Origin: Acanthosoma haemorrhoidale
Lineage: Eukaryota; Arthropoda; Insecta; Hemiptera; Acanthosomatidae
Direction of reading: 5' to 3'
DNA: 64,000 bases
Assembly (NCBI GenBank): GCA_930367205.1
Contig: OV884014.1
Location: 72,209,104 to 72,273,103, forward strand
Position 1 is the first letter of the stretch. Every line of letters starts with the position of its first letter. A program made the position numbers and the translations under genes. Under the pieces are notes generated by a model. That model was not told the DNA's origin and ran no database searches. It saw nothing but the letters and a program-made list of their open reading frames with translations. This document shows positions 1 through 11,254 of this stretch, piece after piece.

Positions 1-200
1 AACGTACTTCGGAGAAAACATATTTATTTCTTTGGCTAGAGATCCCGATTTTATGTATTAATTTTTATTGCATTGTCTAGAGAGACATCCAATAAAATAA
101 AACTACAAACACAAGAAAGATACAGATAATATAATAATGTACATTGTTTTATATGGTAGATCTTACAAATTCATATCAGACAATCTGTTGACGTTACACT
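1..200 (-). repeat. Dispersed repeat H, copy 1 (runs off the window start)
   Basis: Read on the minus strand, this segment matches 22190-22330 on the plus strand. Shared blocks include TTTTATTGGATGTCTCT, ATAAAATCGGGATCTC and a stretch around ATTGTCTG followed by TTTGTAAG. The two copies differ by substitutions and small gaps, so they are old. No coding frame or terminal structure is visible and the class is unknown. The left edge lies outside the window. Confidence 0.6.
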
Positions 201-2584
201 TCAGTATCCACAAAGATTCTACAACTTCTATATTACGACAGTTGTTCCATTGACGGATTTAGAGCACTTAATAGTGAATGCAAACGAAACGAATTGAGCC
301 AATCATCTGTTCGGGGAACGACTCTTTCTTCATAAGTTAATCAGGGGTCTACTTCATTCATCGTTTAGTACTTTTGGATGAAACAAGAATGAAAGACTGC
401 ACTTGCCCAGGGATGGCTGTGTGTTGAAGCTTCAAATGGAAAAACTATCGTTGATATTGCTACTTCGTGTTATGCCATTATCACTACTCCCCATGGAAAT
501 AATGAGCTTAATATCGACCATATCCTCAAATACCCCTTAATTCAAGTTAGTACATAAGCAATAAACTATTTCGTCATAGGTTAAAGAAAACTAATTCAAC
601 AAAGTATAATTGTTCACAATGAAGAAAGTACGATCGTTTTATTTGTTTATTTAAATTGATTCAATTAATTAATTTATATTTTTTACTTTCCACTCAATTA
701 TTAATAATTGTGTTAATGTTTTCCAGTAAATTATTTATAGGTAAGGAAAATGTTGAGTACATCCCATCTTACTCTTTGGCTGAGATATGTTATGTTTAGA
801 GCATGCAATATAAGAATAACGTTACAAGTTAATTATGAATTATTCTGCTATCTGCCTTTTGGAGCAGCTCATGGTTTAGACGCTCACAATAATTGGCCTA
901 ATACTGTATGCTTAATTTTCTTATGGATGCTCTCCCCACTCCTCTAACTTCACTTTGTAGGTTGGTTCCAGGGACTAGGTTTACCTGGAGCCATGACACC
1001 ATGATATGGAATAGAAGTAACCATGATACTGGGCACATAGAAATATTTATTATTCTTAAAGTTTCAAACTATAATAAACAATATGCGTGTTGTTTTTAAA
1101 GTATAGTAAATAGAAGCTTTCTTACCTTAAACTTACCAAATTACTTGGTGGTAATTATTTATCTTCAGAACGGCTTATTAAAGAATAATAGTATTAACGG
1201 ACATCAATTAATAAATCATTTAGTAAAAAAATGTAACTTTTTTTCAATCACGAGTTTCAATATTTTGATTAAGAATACACGGTGTTTGTCTGGGATATTG
1301 TCCATTGTATTTAGAAATTTCTTTGAAAAATGTCAAAGAACTTTCTGACCTCGACAGACAAATTTAACATGGAAGTTCCGTTTGACGTACCATTGACAAT
1401 ACACGTTATTCGATATAAATAATAGTTAAGTTAATAATAAGCAATTTATTAATGGATATCTAGCCATTTTAATAAATATGAATTTGTTCGTACTCATTCC
1501 TATAGTCCATACTTATCTAGACACAATAAACAGTCTGTTTAAACGTTATGTTTTTAAAAAAGAAAACAATTTATGAGCGATAGTTGGATCATTAATTCAT
1601 TCGTTTAATAACGACCCTTTTCGAGAATCTGATATATCCGCTTGCGACTGACCGTTATTACTAAGTACAATTAGTACTTTGCAAAAATCCTGTAAAGTTT
1701 TCCCCTTCAGCCCTATAGGGGGCACATAACAAAGCCCCAGCCTCAAATTTATGGAGATGAGATCTTCAGGGAACTTGTGAGAGGAGAAAAAATGAAAAGT
1801 TATAATTAATGGCGTAAAGTTGAGCGTCATCATTCATATCCGAATGATAAATATCAAGCTGGTGTCAGTAATGACTGGTTCTTCGTGGAATATTCAGCAA
1901 TTTCAAAACTTAATGTTTGCTTATTTGCTCCTTCCCGTTCTGTACTGGACTTTGCAGCTATGTCTAAAGCAGCTGGTGCCTCGTAGTAGTTTCCCCTGCA
2001 AGTCTTTAGTTCTTAAGGCAGGGATAATATTGGTGGAAAAATGTTCATTAAACTATTGAACAATTCATAATATTGAGTAAAAGGTAAATTCCTTAAACAT
2101 GAATGAAATCTTCGTCAATGGTTGTATATAAATCTACTAAATCGTCAAAAGTTATTGTATTGCCCAAACCACAACCACTTACATACTACAGCTCTATAAA
2201 ACATCAGTATATATTTGATCTATAATCAGAAGATCTGTCACTCTTTTTAACTTGTATTTTAATGAAGTGAAGTGGATATTTAAGGCTAGACGTGCATTAA
2301 TGTCCTTAGATAACTGCTTAAACTTAAAAGAATTTAAGAATTGATTGTGATTGTTATGGAATAAACAAAATTGATAACACGCTCCATCCCTTGTCAAAGT
2401 TTTCAATGATAAGTAATTTTGAAGAAATATGTTAGGGTAAAATGTTCATGATCTGGAGGAAATATTGTTCAGGGTTGCTTGTTTCTATAAACATTTCTGA
2501 ATCTACAAATAAAATATTTTAAAGTTACTGGTTCTCGTTCATTCGCTTAGCATTATCTAAAAAAAATGCGTAAAGAAAATAAAA
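201..2584. other. AT-rich stretch without recognisable gene
   Basis: Both strands were read for domain motifs, TE termini and RNA-like structures, and none was found. The short open frames at 750-1350 and 1597-2406 have AT-driven composition, no recognisable motif and no homologous copy elsewhere in the window. Confidence 0.6.
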
Positions 2585-2880
2585 CAGTTATCGTAGTAGC
2601 CCCCTGCCGGGGCGGGCCAGGCTTGACCTGGCCGACTACAAACCATTGCCTAGGTACCCCTAGGCTCCACCCTCGGTAGACTCTCACTACCTTCCCGAAT
2701 CCACCCGCCTCCTTCAGGCATTCCACACCCTATATCCTTCTCATACACCCTTCAAATGGGGGACTCCCCTTAGTGAAAGGCACTCATTAGCCCAAAATAA
2801 TTTTCCTTTATTTTTCCCACATCCTATTTTATAAGTTTGAAAGCTAAGGAAAAAAAAAAAACAAAAAAAAACCAGTTATC
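2585..2880 (+). mobile_element. 5'-truncated Jockey-type LINE, family B 3' tail, with 8-bp TSD
   Basis: This is a GC-rich 3' UTR ending in GAAAGCTAAGGA followed by an A-rich tail. The same 3' UTR follows RT coding sequence at 24.9-25.7 kb on the minus strand, which ties it to family B. The insertion is bounded by CAGTTATC at 2585-2592 and again at 2873-2880, a target-site duplication. The inserted part is 2593-2872, all of it 3' UTR, so it is a strongly 5'-truncated product of target-primed reverse transcription. No coding sequence is retained. Confidence 0.8.
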
Positions 2881-3183
2881 AGACTACCACTAGTTCGAAT
2901 ACAGTGATGCGATTGAAGCACTTGTTTTCTTCGAAAGGGGAGTTAAATATTCTATATTTTGTGAAAAATCAGGTAATCCTATTCTTTCATCAATAGAAGT
3001 ATAGTCATAGCATTTGTATAAAATGACCTGTTAGCTAGAAAGAGATGGTATAATTTGGAGAGCACCATTGGCTATAGTGGTGAACTGATGGTCGTGTAGC
3101 GCCTGAGGATGTCCTACGAAGGTTATCGAATGAGCTTATGCCGATTAAAGAAAATCTTATGAAGAGGAACAAATATTTGGCGT
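2881..3183. other. Unique AT-rich spacer
   Basis: No coding, repeat or RNA feature was recognised between the family B tail and the family A insertion. Confidence 0.5.
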
Positions 3184-4200
3184 TATTTTAAACCTTTGCA
3201 GATGACACTGTAGTCTTGTCATCCCGCCCAGACCCCGACATAGCATCCCATAACCTTCAAAAACACCTTGACGATATCGAGTATTGGTGCAACCAATCGC
3301 GGATCAAAGTTAATGAAGCAAAATGTTCCCACATTACCTTCATCCTTTGTCGCAAGTCTTGTCCACTAGTTTATTTTAATTCTATTCCTCTCCCTGTATC
3401 CGAGACAGTACTTAGGCTTCCATCTCGACAAACGACTGACCTGGAACCCACATACGAGACTAAAAAGACAAGAACTAAACAGACGCTTTGGACAACTGTA
3501 CAGGCTACTTCAAAGAACATCCCATCTCTCAATAGAAAATAAACTACTAATCTACAAAGTTATACTTAAACCAATCTGAACATATGGAATAGAGCTATGG
3601 GGGACAGCAAAAAAGTCGAACATCAAGCGTATCCAATCCTTTCAATCAAAAGTCCTGAGAACAATAGTAAATGTCCCTTATTATGTCAGCAACAAAGCCC
3701 TTCATAATGACTTTAATATACCCTACATTCTAGAACTCATCCCTTCCAAGTTTATGAAATACCACAGTAGCCTTTCCAACCACCCTAATCCCGTAGCACA
3801 GTCATTGCACTGCGCCACTCATCCCTATAATCCTCCTCGGAGACTGAAACGGCAGTGGCCATGTGACCTGCTATAATTGCATGACAGTGGGAGTCCTGGC
3901 AATGGCCAGTTTCTCCAATCATGTTCTGAGCGTCTGTGGCTCTCGCGGTCAGCCTCCACTGGCTAGTATCCGGTGACGCGGCTGACGGAGGAGCGTGGGG
4001 GACTTCCCAAGACTCCGCTTTCTCTTCGCATGTGGACTTGGGGGGCCTCTGGGCTGTTTGTAAATATTGTATGAATGAGCGAGTGAATGATGAACTGTAA
4101 ATATGGTATGAATGAGAGCATTTATCTTAATTACTTATTGCCTTATAAGGCAGATTGTAATTATAGCACAATAAAGGATTTTACAACTACTATTTTAAAC
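3184..4200 (+). mobile_element. 5'-truncated Jockey-like LINE, family A, copy 1, with 10-bp TSD
   Basis: A 997-bp insertion (3194-4190) is flanked by exact TATTTTAAAC repeats at 3184-3193 and 4191-4200. It starts at the FADD box of the reverse transcriptase and continues through the RT thumb and C-terminus to about 3876, then a GC-rich 3' UTR. Near the 3' end are two imperfect copies of a TGTAAATATNGTATGAATGAG unit, a palindrome GCCTTATAAGGC, and a terminal AATAAAG motif. There is no poly(A) tail. The same 3' end occurs at 11.6, 17.9, 30.7, 54.7 and 62.3 kb. The coding part is broken by at least one frameshift and a stop, so it is inactive. Confidence 0.9.
3194..3876 (+). pseudogene. Reverse transcriptase C-terminal part, Jockey-like, broken
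   Basis: The frame opens with FADDTVVLSSRPDPD, the catalytic FADD box of non-LTR reverse transcriptases. It continues with LQKHLDDIEYWCNQSRIKVN, typical of the region after the active site in the Jockey superfamily. The reading then shifts frame near 3410 (YLGF-like block, HTRLKRQELNRRF) and has a stop near 3578 before TYGIELWGTAKKSN, LRTIVNVPYY and a C-terminal RRLKRQWPCDLL. The same C-terminus is uninterrupted in the copy at 55.0-55.26 kb, which confirms the frame. The fingers and palm upstream of FADD are missing through 5' truncation. Confidence 0.85.
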
Positions 4201-5228
4201 TTAAACCATAGCATCTTTTGACGACTCTCATAATTTATTTTTTGTTTAGAATTTATTATTATTTTATCTATCTTTATTTGTATGTGTGCGCGAACTGTCT
4301 ACGTTTTCGCACCCTGGGCGAGTCTCCTCTCTTATTTTATCCCTCTCACTCTCTCTCTTTCTCTTTGCCTCATATCAGCCAGTCAAAGCGAGACAGCCCT
4401 TCAGAGAGCATTTCAGCTTGATGACTCATCTTGTTCTTCATCATTGACTTCACCGTGAGTGAGAGGCCACCCTGGAGAGAGTACATTGGCCTAGGTGACT
4501 CGTCTTAGTCTCAGGACCGATTTGATACATCACCTTTTGGATAAATGTATATCTTGAGATGAGTTCTTGTATCTCCGGATGGAAACCAATTTCAAACCGC
4601 TCGCACTGATGTTATTGAATTTATTTTTTAATCCTTGAATGAGATATTTAGTAGTCTTTAATGTTTACGATTTTATTTTCCTTTGCTAGGTTTGATTTTT
4701 ATTTAATCCTTACTAGGTTAGTTTTATTAATTGTTCATACCTGGTTGCCACTTTTCTTTTCGTTTTTTTTGTTATCTTTTACAAACTATCATACAGTTTT
4801 CTAAATCTTTGTATGCAGGTAAAAGAACGATAATGTATCCATGAATTTCATTAGGAAGATCATTATTTCCTACTGGTGTTTTTTCTTGATAGGTAGAGGA
4901 AGACGTAGGCATGTTTGCAGAAATATGTAATAGTCTTTTGCACTGGAAGTTATGTTAAACTTTTTGTCAGTTCAAATAAAGTCATAACAACTGCTATAAC
5001 CCTAGGAACTGTAACATATATTGCTTTACGTGTTTTTTAAAACATCAATATTTAAATTCATAATTTCTTGCTGTCAGTAATTCCTCACGTAGCAAGCTCA
5101 TAAAAAATAAAAATCAACCACATCTCAGCTGATGAAGTAGTAGTTATCAGTAAAGTTTTGGGGAGAATTGTTGATCTTGGAAATTCGTGTTATAAAAAAA
5201 ATATTAGTGTTTTTATTTCTTGTTAAGT
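4201..5228. other. Non-coding stretch with a moderately GC segment at 4300-4520
   Basis: No gene is recognised. The part around 4300-4520 is of higher complexity than its surroundings and holds an AP-1-like TGACTCAT at about 4423 and a near-match TGACTCGT at about 4496. The remainder is AT-rich with no repeat match elsewhere in the window. Confidence 0.4.
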
Positions 5229-5480
5229 ATATATCGGAGGGATACGACACTATGTCCATTTTCATAACTTTACAGGAGAGGAGTTTTAAACTTTTTTTCA
5301 ACAAAAAGTGTTATTGGCACAGCTATTTATTGAGATGTTGTTGAAACAATATTTTACCAGAACATTCTATTTATTGTTATTTACATCATGCAGTTGTTAT
5401 AAAATGAAAAAAAACCTTTTACTCTGTAATAAAGTCAATATGGAAAAAAATGGACATAGTGCTGTATCCCTCCGATGTAC
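5229..5480. mobile_element. Foldback/MITE-like element with about 30-bp inverted termini
   Basis: The left arm (from 5229; ATCGGAGGGATACGACAC then TATGTCCATTTT) is repeated in inverse orientation at 5447-5480 with only a few differences. Imperfect complementarity continues inward (actttacaggagag against ctctgtaataaagt), giving arms of up to about 70 bp around a roughly 110-bp centre. A TA dinucleotide sits outside each arm, which would fit a Tc1/mariner-type target site. There is no transposase frame: the open frame inside is only AT-rich filler. This could be a non-autonomous DNA transposon or a simple palindromic rearrangement. Confidence 0.6.
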
Positions 5481-7160
5481 AGATATATTGTGTCGTTCTA
5501 ATGTAGTGAATTTGTCTTAAAAAACGGGTCAAATGTAATTCAAATAAATGCTAGTAGCTTTTTAAGAACATTGGGAACTATTGGACAAAGAAATTTAAAT
5601 AAAGTACAATAGGTATTTTTGAAATATTCACCCATATTCTGATTACTTGATGTTCTGTTATTAATCATTAGATTATTTTGTCAATTATTAAATTAACAGA
5701 CTTTTCGTTTATATTTTGTGTCAATATATGTTTCATTTTGGATTACTGGCAGTGTATGTATTTATTCAATTTATGTACTACCTACATACAGTTCACAATT
5801 TTTAATCTCGTTGCTTGGACAATAAGTTTAATTTTAATTTCATTTCCTTTTGGCTTGAAGTGGGCCACATTCACCTATAATCTTACGCATAAACAGCATC
5901 TAAGTTTATTTATATTCCTTTATCCATTAAATCACCGTGCAAAAGAAAAACGTGTTTGCATGACCAGCTAGTAAACCTCAATGGCCCAAAACTGGGGAAG
6001 TCTCAAATAAATAAAATACTAATAAATTGGAAAAAATATACATGAAATTAATTAAAAAAAGATGACATAATAATTTTAGGGAGAATTAGACATCATTTTA
6101 CTTTATTTGCCGATTTATGAGGAAAAGTTGATGTTTAAAATGCTGCCAGCAATTTTTTTTTTTTTTAGAATTTACCCTATGGCTCTCGATATTAACTTTA
6201 TATTTAAATTATTACATGGACTCTGCAAATTGAACATTTGACCTTATTCATAAATATACAGGGAAACGTTCTGGTTTACATATATATATTCTTCACAGGC
6301 ACGTAGTATTCAGGATGATGACCTGAATAAGGAGGGAATCATCAGGACCAATAGAAGTTCGGAATACTTGGAAAGGTATTAAAATATTTGGAAGGGGAGG
6401 GGGGCCAAGATGAGATTCCCAACTCAGCGGTGCTTATAAAACTCCCCGAGGGGATACCATACAAATTACCGGGGGGGGGGGGATTCCGTTGATGCTAAGC
6501 CGAAACAATGCTCTACTTAATTTTATTTTTATTCCGAACAACCCCTTTGATAAAGTTCGGCGGTATAAAAAATATTTTATTGTTGAACGGTTAAAACTGT
6601 CTAGAAAAATAAAATAAAATATATAAATCTCCTTCAGCCATCGACCGACACTAAGGAGTAAAGGGATGACTGACCAATTTATAATTTTAATCCATGACTA
6701 ATTTTTGGAACAATGCCTGATGAAGTTAATGAGAAGAACTAGAATATATTTGTAGAAGAAATAATAGCCATTTGCCTTAAGCAATTCATGTTTAAAAAAT
6801 TTTATGACCAGGAAAATATATACGTTATGGGCGTTTAGCAGGCATCTTTATTTGGTTTGTCTCCAACCACATTTGTCCAGGACGTAGAATAGAGGATGAA
6901 ACCTCTTAACACTTGGAAGAAGGAGCATGTGAAGCGTTCATTTGACTAAGGTTGTATACACCATGGACTGTGGTAGGACCCCATTAGAAAAACCTAACTT
7001 CATCAAATGGAAATCGATATTGTCCTGAGGTCAGGGAGATTCCAGGAGGAATAGCATCATGGATGCATGTGTATAATATGGGGGAGGACTAAATGACCCT
7101 GCAGGGCTGTTGTCGGACCAACAATCTCAGATACCCCTCTCCTTCCGTCTATCTAATTCT
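5481..7160. other. AT-rich stretch, no gene seen; contains a G12 run
   Basis: A pure guanine run lies at 6471-6482. Short open frames (for example 5678-5971) are AT-driven and lack motifs. The segment 6850-7160 is less AT-biased and directly precedes the hAT-like terminus, but no coding motif was recognised in it. Confidence 0.45.
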
Positions 7161-7161
7161 A

Positions 7162-8270
7162 GGGTAAGAGTGGGCAAACATTTTCGTTCGTGGGCCACAA
7201 ACTCAAGGTAATTCAAAAGCAACAGTGTTTGGTAGGTAGGTGAGCTGTTCATTTTATAAAATTCAAACAATCAGAAAAAATGATGAAACAACTTAAAATT
7301 CTAGAAATTTGTTATGATGTATAGAACATGAAAAACTAGAGCAGCAAAACGTGAACGAACCTAAGATTTTTTAAATCAAATCACACCTAGGTACTGTTTA
7401 ATGTGAAACTTGTAGTTCTAAGTAAATATATATATAATAATAATTTGCTAATCCAAGTAAATATTTCATATGAGATTCGGTTAATGACACCCTGTTGTCA
7501 TGTTTTATTAAGTCCATCTTGTTGAACGATTGCTCGCATGGATGTGTAGAACCAAAACAAGCATATCGGAGAGCTAAATCCTGTAACAAAGGGAACATTT
7601 TCAGTTTCAATAACTTCCAAGACTCCAGATAATCCGGTGATTTGTTTTAAGTAATAACTGTAGCTTACTTTCATTTAAGAACAACGTTATTTCGTACGGC
7701 AATTAATTCAACTTGATTTCCAAGAGAGTACTGCTGAAAAAACATTTTTCTCCCAAAAAATTAGCATATCTAGTTTTGAAGTATTTTTGAAATTTTTATT
7801 TTACATTTTTCATATTTAGGATGGAATATGAGAGCGGTTTTAAGAAAAGGTCTGTTTCATAAAGACCAAGCTCCATCCCATGCAACATGGGCCATCAGTA
7901 TTGGTAAATGATTAGATTTAACTTACAATCGAGTGTTCAGCTCTAAATTGGTTTAAATTCAGCTTTAAGTTTAAATGGGCCGACATGACACGGAGGAAAA
8001 GCAAAATCCTAAAGCCACTCATCGTTTCAAGGAGGAGAGAGATGTGAGGAAGTTCTTCATTTTCTTTTAGATAAGCTGAGACATCACTGCATGGTTTCCA
8101 GAACCTTTCAAAAGACTTTCACCTTGAGAGCCAAGGAATATCACTATGAAGAACTGGTTCTCCATATTCATCAATGTAATTTTCGAAAATTACCTGTTCC
8201 TGTTTTGGGCATGAGCCCGTGTTTTGTTCAAATTTTAGAAGTGGTCTTTTCAAATACCAACTTTACAATA
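7162..8270 (-). pseudogene. hAT-superfamily transposase remnant with one terminus
   Basis: Minus-strand reading gives, in order: EYGEPVLHSDIPWLSR, a stop, SFERFWK (8190-8080), matching the HxDxRWLSRGKVLKRF region of ZBED5/Buster-like hAT transposases; an RILLFLRVMSAHLNLKLNLN block (about 8020-7945), matching the FLVDITEHLNxLNLxLQ motif; NQVELIAVRNNVVLK (about 7720-7680); and PDYLESWK through LALRYACFGSTHPCEQSF, ending in LTESHMKYLLGLA (7640-7440), the C-terminal hAT dimerisation domain. Several stops and frameshifts show it is dead. Outside the C-terminus, TGGGCAAACATTTTCG with CGTGGGCCAC at about 7170-7200 resembles hAT terminal inverted repeats. The opposite terminus was not found. Confidence 0.85.
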
Positions 8271-8329
8271 GTTCAATATTACCGACCATGGCAGGAGCCT
8301 CATCCTATGTAAAAGTCATTCGATTCTTT

Positions 8330-8660
8330 ATTAACTTTGGAGTCATAGCCGATAGCTAAGGTTCCCTGGGCCTACCCCCGCCCTTTAACCCTTAAATATA
8401 ATTATACCGAAGTATATTTTCCCAGCAGTCCACGGATATTAGGGGTGCAGCTGCTGTTATTATCGTTCCACTTCGCAATTAGTTTAACCTGCTACCCCCC
8501 TCGGCACACATTTCTCATAAATCCTTATATTTGGTCTAATCCTAATGCAGGTCTCATAATAATATTCTTGCCGGTTTAGGGCTAACAAATTATATTACTT
8601 GGGCTCGAAGGGCTTATGTACGTGTGGCTGCCTGCTGTATTTATTTTTTCATTATGCAGC
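8330..8660. other. GC-balanced non-coding island
   Basis: A high-complexity stretch without TE similarity or useful open frame. It includes a CAGCTG E-box (around 8448) and several pyrimidine-rich GC segments in otherwise AT-rich DNA. It is a candidate conserved non-coding element by composition only; no comparative evidence is available. Confidence 0.3.
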
Positions 8661-9480
8661 GAAGGGGGTGAATATTTTTTCTGAAATCCTTTTAATGAAA
8701 TATCTAGCAAGGTAGGTTGGGGCAGTTTCTTTCAGCAATACCCGTTTTTCATGAGCGTTGAAATATGTTTAATGAAAACAATATGTCTATCTGCCTCCTA
8801 CAAAACATAAATTTTCTTGTCTGCATCGGAGGCTGCATTCATAATGAAGGGAACCGTGAAATAACATTGAAATTTAAATGTCTATCTGTACTCAAATGAA
8901 TTTAGCTTTAGATCCTAGTTCCATCATGAAATTTAATCGTGTTATTGTTACTTCTTTATTGGCACCGCAAACATATGAAGTGTTTCACCTGCTCTAAAGT
9001 GTTTCCCCCTCTCTGTTTTCTTAGTTATTGTTTTCTTTAACAATGACAACTTTAAATATTTTACGAATTTGAATGCCTCGTTTTTAGTTAACTATAGTAG
9101 TTTAGTTTGTATATATCAATAATTATTTGGTTGATGTATGTAATCCTTCTGGTGGAAATTGTAATTATTATCTTTTGACTAGAATAGTGGCACTGATGTT
9201 ACACAGTATTGTGTACTATCATTGTAACTAATAATAGATTTATGTGGTGGATAACTTAAGAGACGTAAATATGAATATTTATACCAAATATTTTCAGTCA
9301 CAATCACCTATGTTTATTGACACAGCAGTAAATTGTTTATTACTATTTTTATCTAATTCTCCCGTGTTTAGACAATTGCACATATTTCAACTACTTATTA
9401 TATTGCAATAAAAAATTATTGTAGTTCTAAAGAAATCATTTATTCTTCCCAAAAAACTGTAAGTACAGTACAATTTTGAT
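8661..9480. other. AT-rich stretch, nothing recognised
   Basis: No coding motif, repeat match or RNA-like structure was found on either strand. Confidence 0.5.
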
Positions 9481-9484
9481 GTTA

Positions 9485-10200
9485 GTCAGGCGCGTTGGGT
9501 AATCCGTCGGTTTTGCGAAACTCGTATCGTTTTTTAACTGTCACAGGAGAAAAATTACCTAGTCATATTTTCACCTTGGACGCTTTTCAAAAGAAATTTG
9601 AGTAAAAATCCGACTTAGGTCTTCTCTCAGAGTGTGTGTATAAGTGTGGATGAAAGCGAATTATTCTGAAGGACGTTGTGCTCTGTTCAGTCTACTGGGA
9701 CACACAAACTTGCCTTACTGGTTTATGAAAAGCCAAGCATCGTAGGGCATTTAAAAACGTCTCTTACTTGCCAGCAACTTTTAAAAACTAAACCAAAGAA
9801 CAAGTTGCCATAGTTGATTTTACTGAATTGTTCAAGCTATATTTCATCCCGACTTTAAAAAAAGTTTTTAAAAGACGTCATCATACCCAAGATTTGCTAC
9901 TGATGGATAACGTTCCATGACACATTAAATATGAGGACGTACAATCTACAGATAATGAAATTCAAGATGCCTCCAAACACGCATACCCATGGAATAAATT
10001 CAGCAAATAAAATAAATTACAAAAAATCTTTCCTTTGGCTTAAGCGAGGAAAATTTTCAACCTCTTTCTGACATAGAAATCGTTCCTCTGATGACGACGT
10101 AACCAAAGATGATCGGGATGTTTCGGAGAATTGTAACTAACAGTGGCTCATTCAACGCGCTCAATATTTGCATTAAATGAGCAGAAGAAAACGATATAGT
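9485..10200 (+). pseudogene. Tigger/pogo (DDE_1, Jerky-like) transposase remnant
   Basis: Plus-strand frames give, in order: a CENP-B-like region ending in VTGEKLPSHIFTLDAFQKKF (9540-9600); VDESELF (9646-9666), matching the first catalytic aspartate block NADETGLFW; STGTHKLALLV (about 9695); KAKHRRAFKNVSYLPATF (about 9735-9785), matching the IGKAKxPRCFKN and LPVxY motifs; VDFTELFKLYFIPTLKK (about 9813-9865); and LLLMDNVP (9895-9917), the second catalytic aspartate block (LLLDNAPxHP). Four or more stops and shifts break the frame. At 10398-10425 the sequence TCCGAAATTATTCAATAATCC resembles the inverted-repeat ends of Tigger elements, but no matching left end was located. Confidence 0.85.
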
Positions 10201-10830
10201 AAGATATGATGTATTAGTGCTAAAAATGATGCAAGAATACGTTTTAATAAAACGATTAATGATTATTTTTCATCACCTTTTTTTAGTTATTTTAATTTAA
10301 TTGTATTTTTTCATTGTATGCACATTTGTATGTAAATTTACATTGATATTGATTTATTTTTGAAATGTATAATTACATACAAATATATAAAAAAATTCCG
10401 AAATTATTCAATAATCCGGCAATTGTCTAGTCCCATACGTGGCGGAGTAACAAGATTATACTATAGTAGTAAATTTCTCACATAAAGTGTAACGCATATA
10501 AACGCAGTTTTTATAAAACCTATTAAGTAAAACTAATTTAGCTGCATATTTATAAAAAAGGCAAAAACACACTTCATTAGCCATGACGTAGTGCAAATCA
10601 ACCCCCCTTCCTCCCTCAGCCTCCTCTAAGTTTCGTGACAATTGCCTGTTCACTTGGACCCCCCCCCCCTCCATCTAGTTAACATACAACTAACACAGTT
10701 TACGCCAGTTCAGCCCTCTGACCTAAATCCAACTACTCAAATCACCTCCTTAACAATACTGCGTGTTCAATGTTTCCCCGTCACGCGTGCGTGTAAGAGG
10801 GCGTTTGTATTTGTTGTGGACTGGCTGTAG
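10201..10830. other. Non-coding stretch; AT-rich then mixed, with a C10 run
   Basis: AT-rich to about 10420, then mixed composition with a cytosine run at 10660-10669. Frames on both strands here lack recognisable motifs. Confidence 0.45.
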
Positions 10831-10875
10831 AATATTTAAATGATAGTTCCAGCTTCAGGTCTTGCTTCAGTTTTC
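10831..10875 (+). promoter_or_regulatory. Candidate core promoter: TATA-like box and arthropod initiator
   Basis: AATATTTAAA at 10831-10840 is followed by CTTCAGTT, with the TCAGTT initiator at 10867-10872. If transcription starts at the A of TCAGT, the TATA-like box lies about 29-37 bases upstream, the canonical spacing. The first ATG of the orphan frame follows about 75 bases downstream. The function is inferred from spacing and motif only. Confidence 0.45.
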
Positions 10876-10943
10876 GTTCAAGTTAAAAAAGTTTTTAACT
10901 CTATAACTTAGTGTAACTTAAAAGCAAGAAGAACAAATTAAAA

Positions 10944-11248
10944 ATGGATAGTGCAGCATTCAAATATATACCGAATGTACTAGTAAATGAAATAAACACC
11001 TTATTCTGGGAAATTGTTTCCAAAGAATATCAAACAGGTACATCTAAACATTGTCTGACAGAAAAAGAAAAAAGGCATAGCATTACAATGTTGTATTTCA
11101 GATACGATAACCCGATGATCTAGATAACTTTATAGACGTTAAAGGGCATATGTACTTAACATATCAACCAACACAATGCCGATTTCTACTGAAAATTTTA
11201 AAAGATATAGGAAAGCTAGGAGTCCTTCTAAAATGTATTAAAATGTGA
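10944..11248 (+). pseudogene. Unrecognised orphan small protein (about 100 codons) with one frameshift
   Basis: An ATG at about 10944 (context aaaaATGg, purine at -3) opens 59 codons beginning MDSAAFKYIPNVLVNEINTL and closing at a TAG at 11121. A single-base shift near 11113 restores 44 further codons (starting DDLDNFIDVKGHMYLTYQPT, ending in LLKCIKM) to a TGA at 11246-11248. Both halves have coding-like composition (charged, few repeats) unlike neighbouring AT-driven frames. AATAAA lies at 11255-11260, only 6 bases past the stop. An alternative is a short intron (cagGT near 11037 to ttcAG near 11101), but the joined frame then meets a stop. No family was recognised. It could be a small recent gene, a transposon or virus-derived fragment, or chance. 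Confidence 0.4.
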
Positions 11249-11254
11249 AAAATT

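Noticed and set aside
8091..8312. 73-codon plus-strand frame
   Set aside because: It is the antisense shadow of the hAT transposase remnant.
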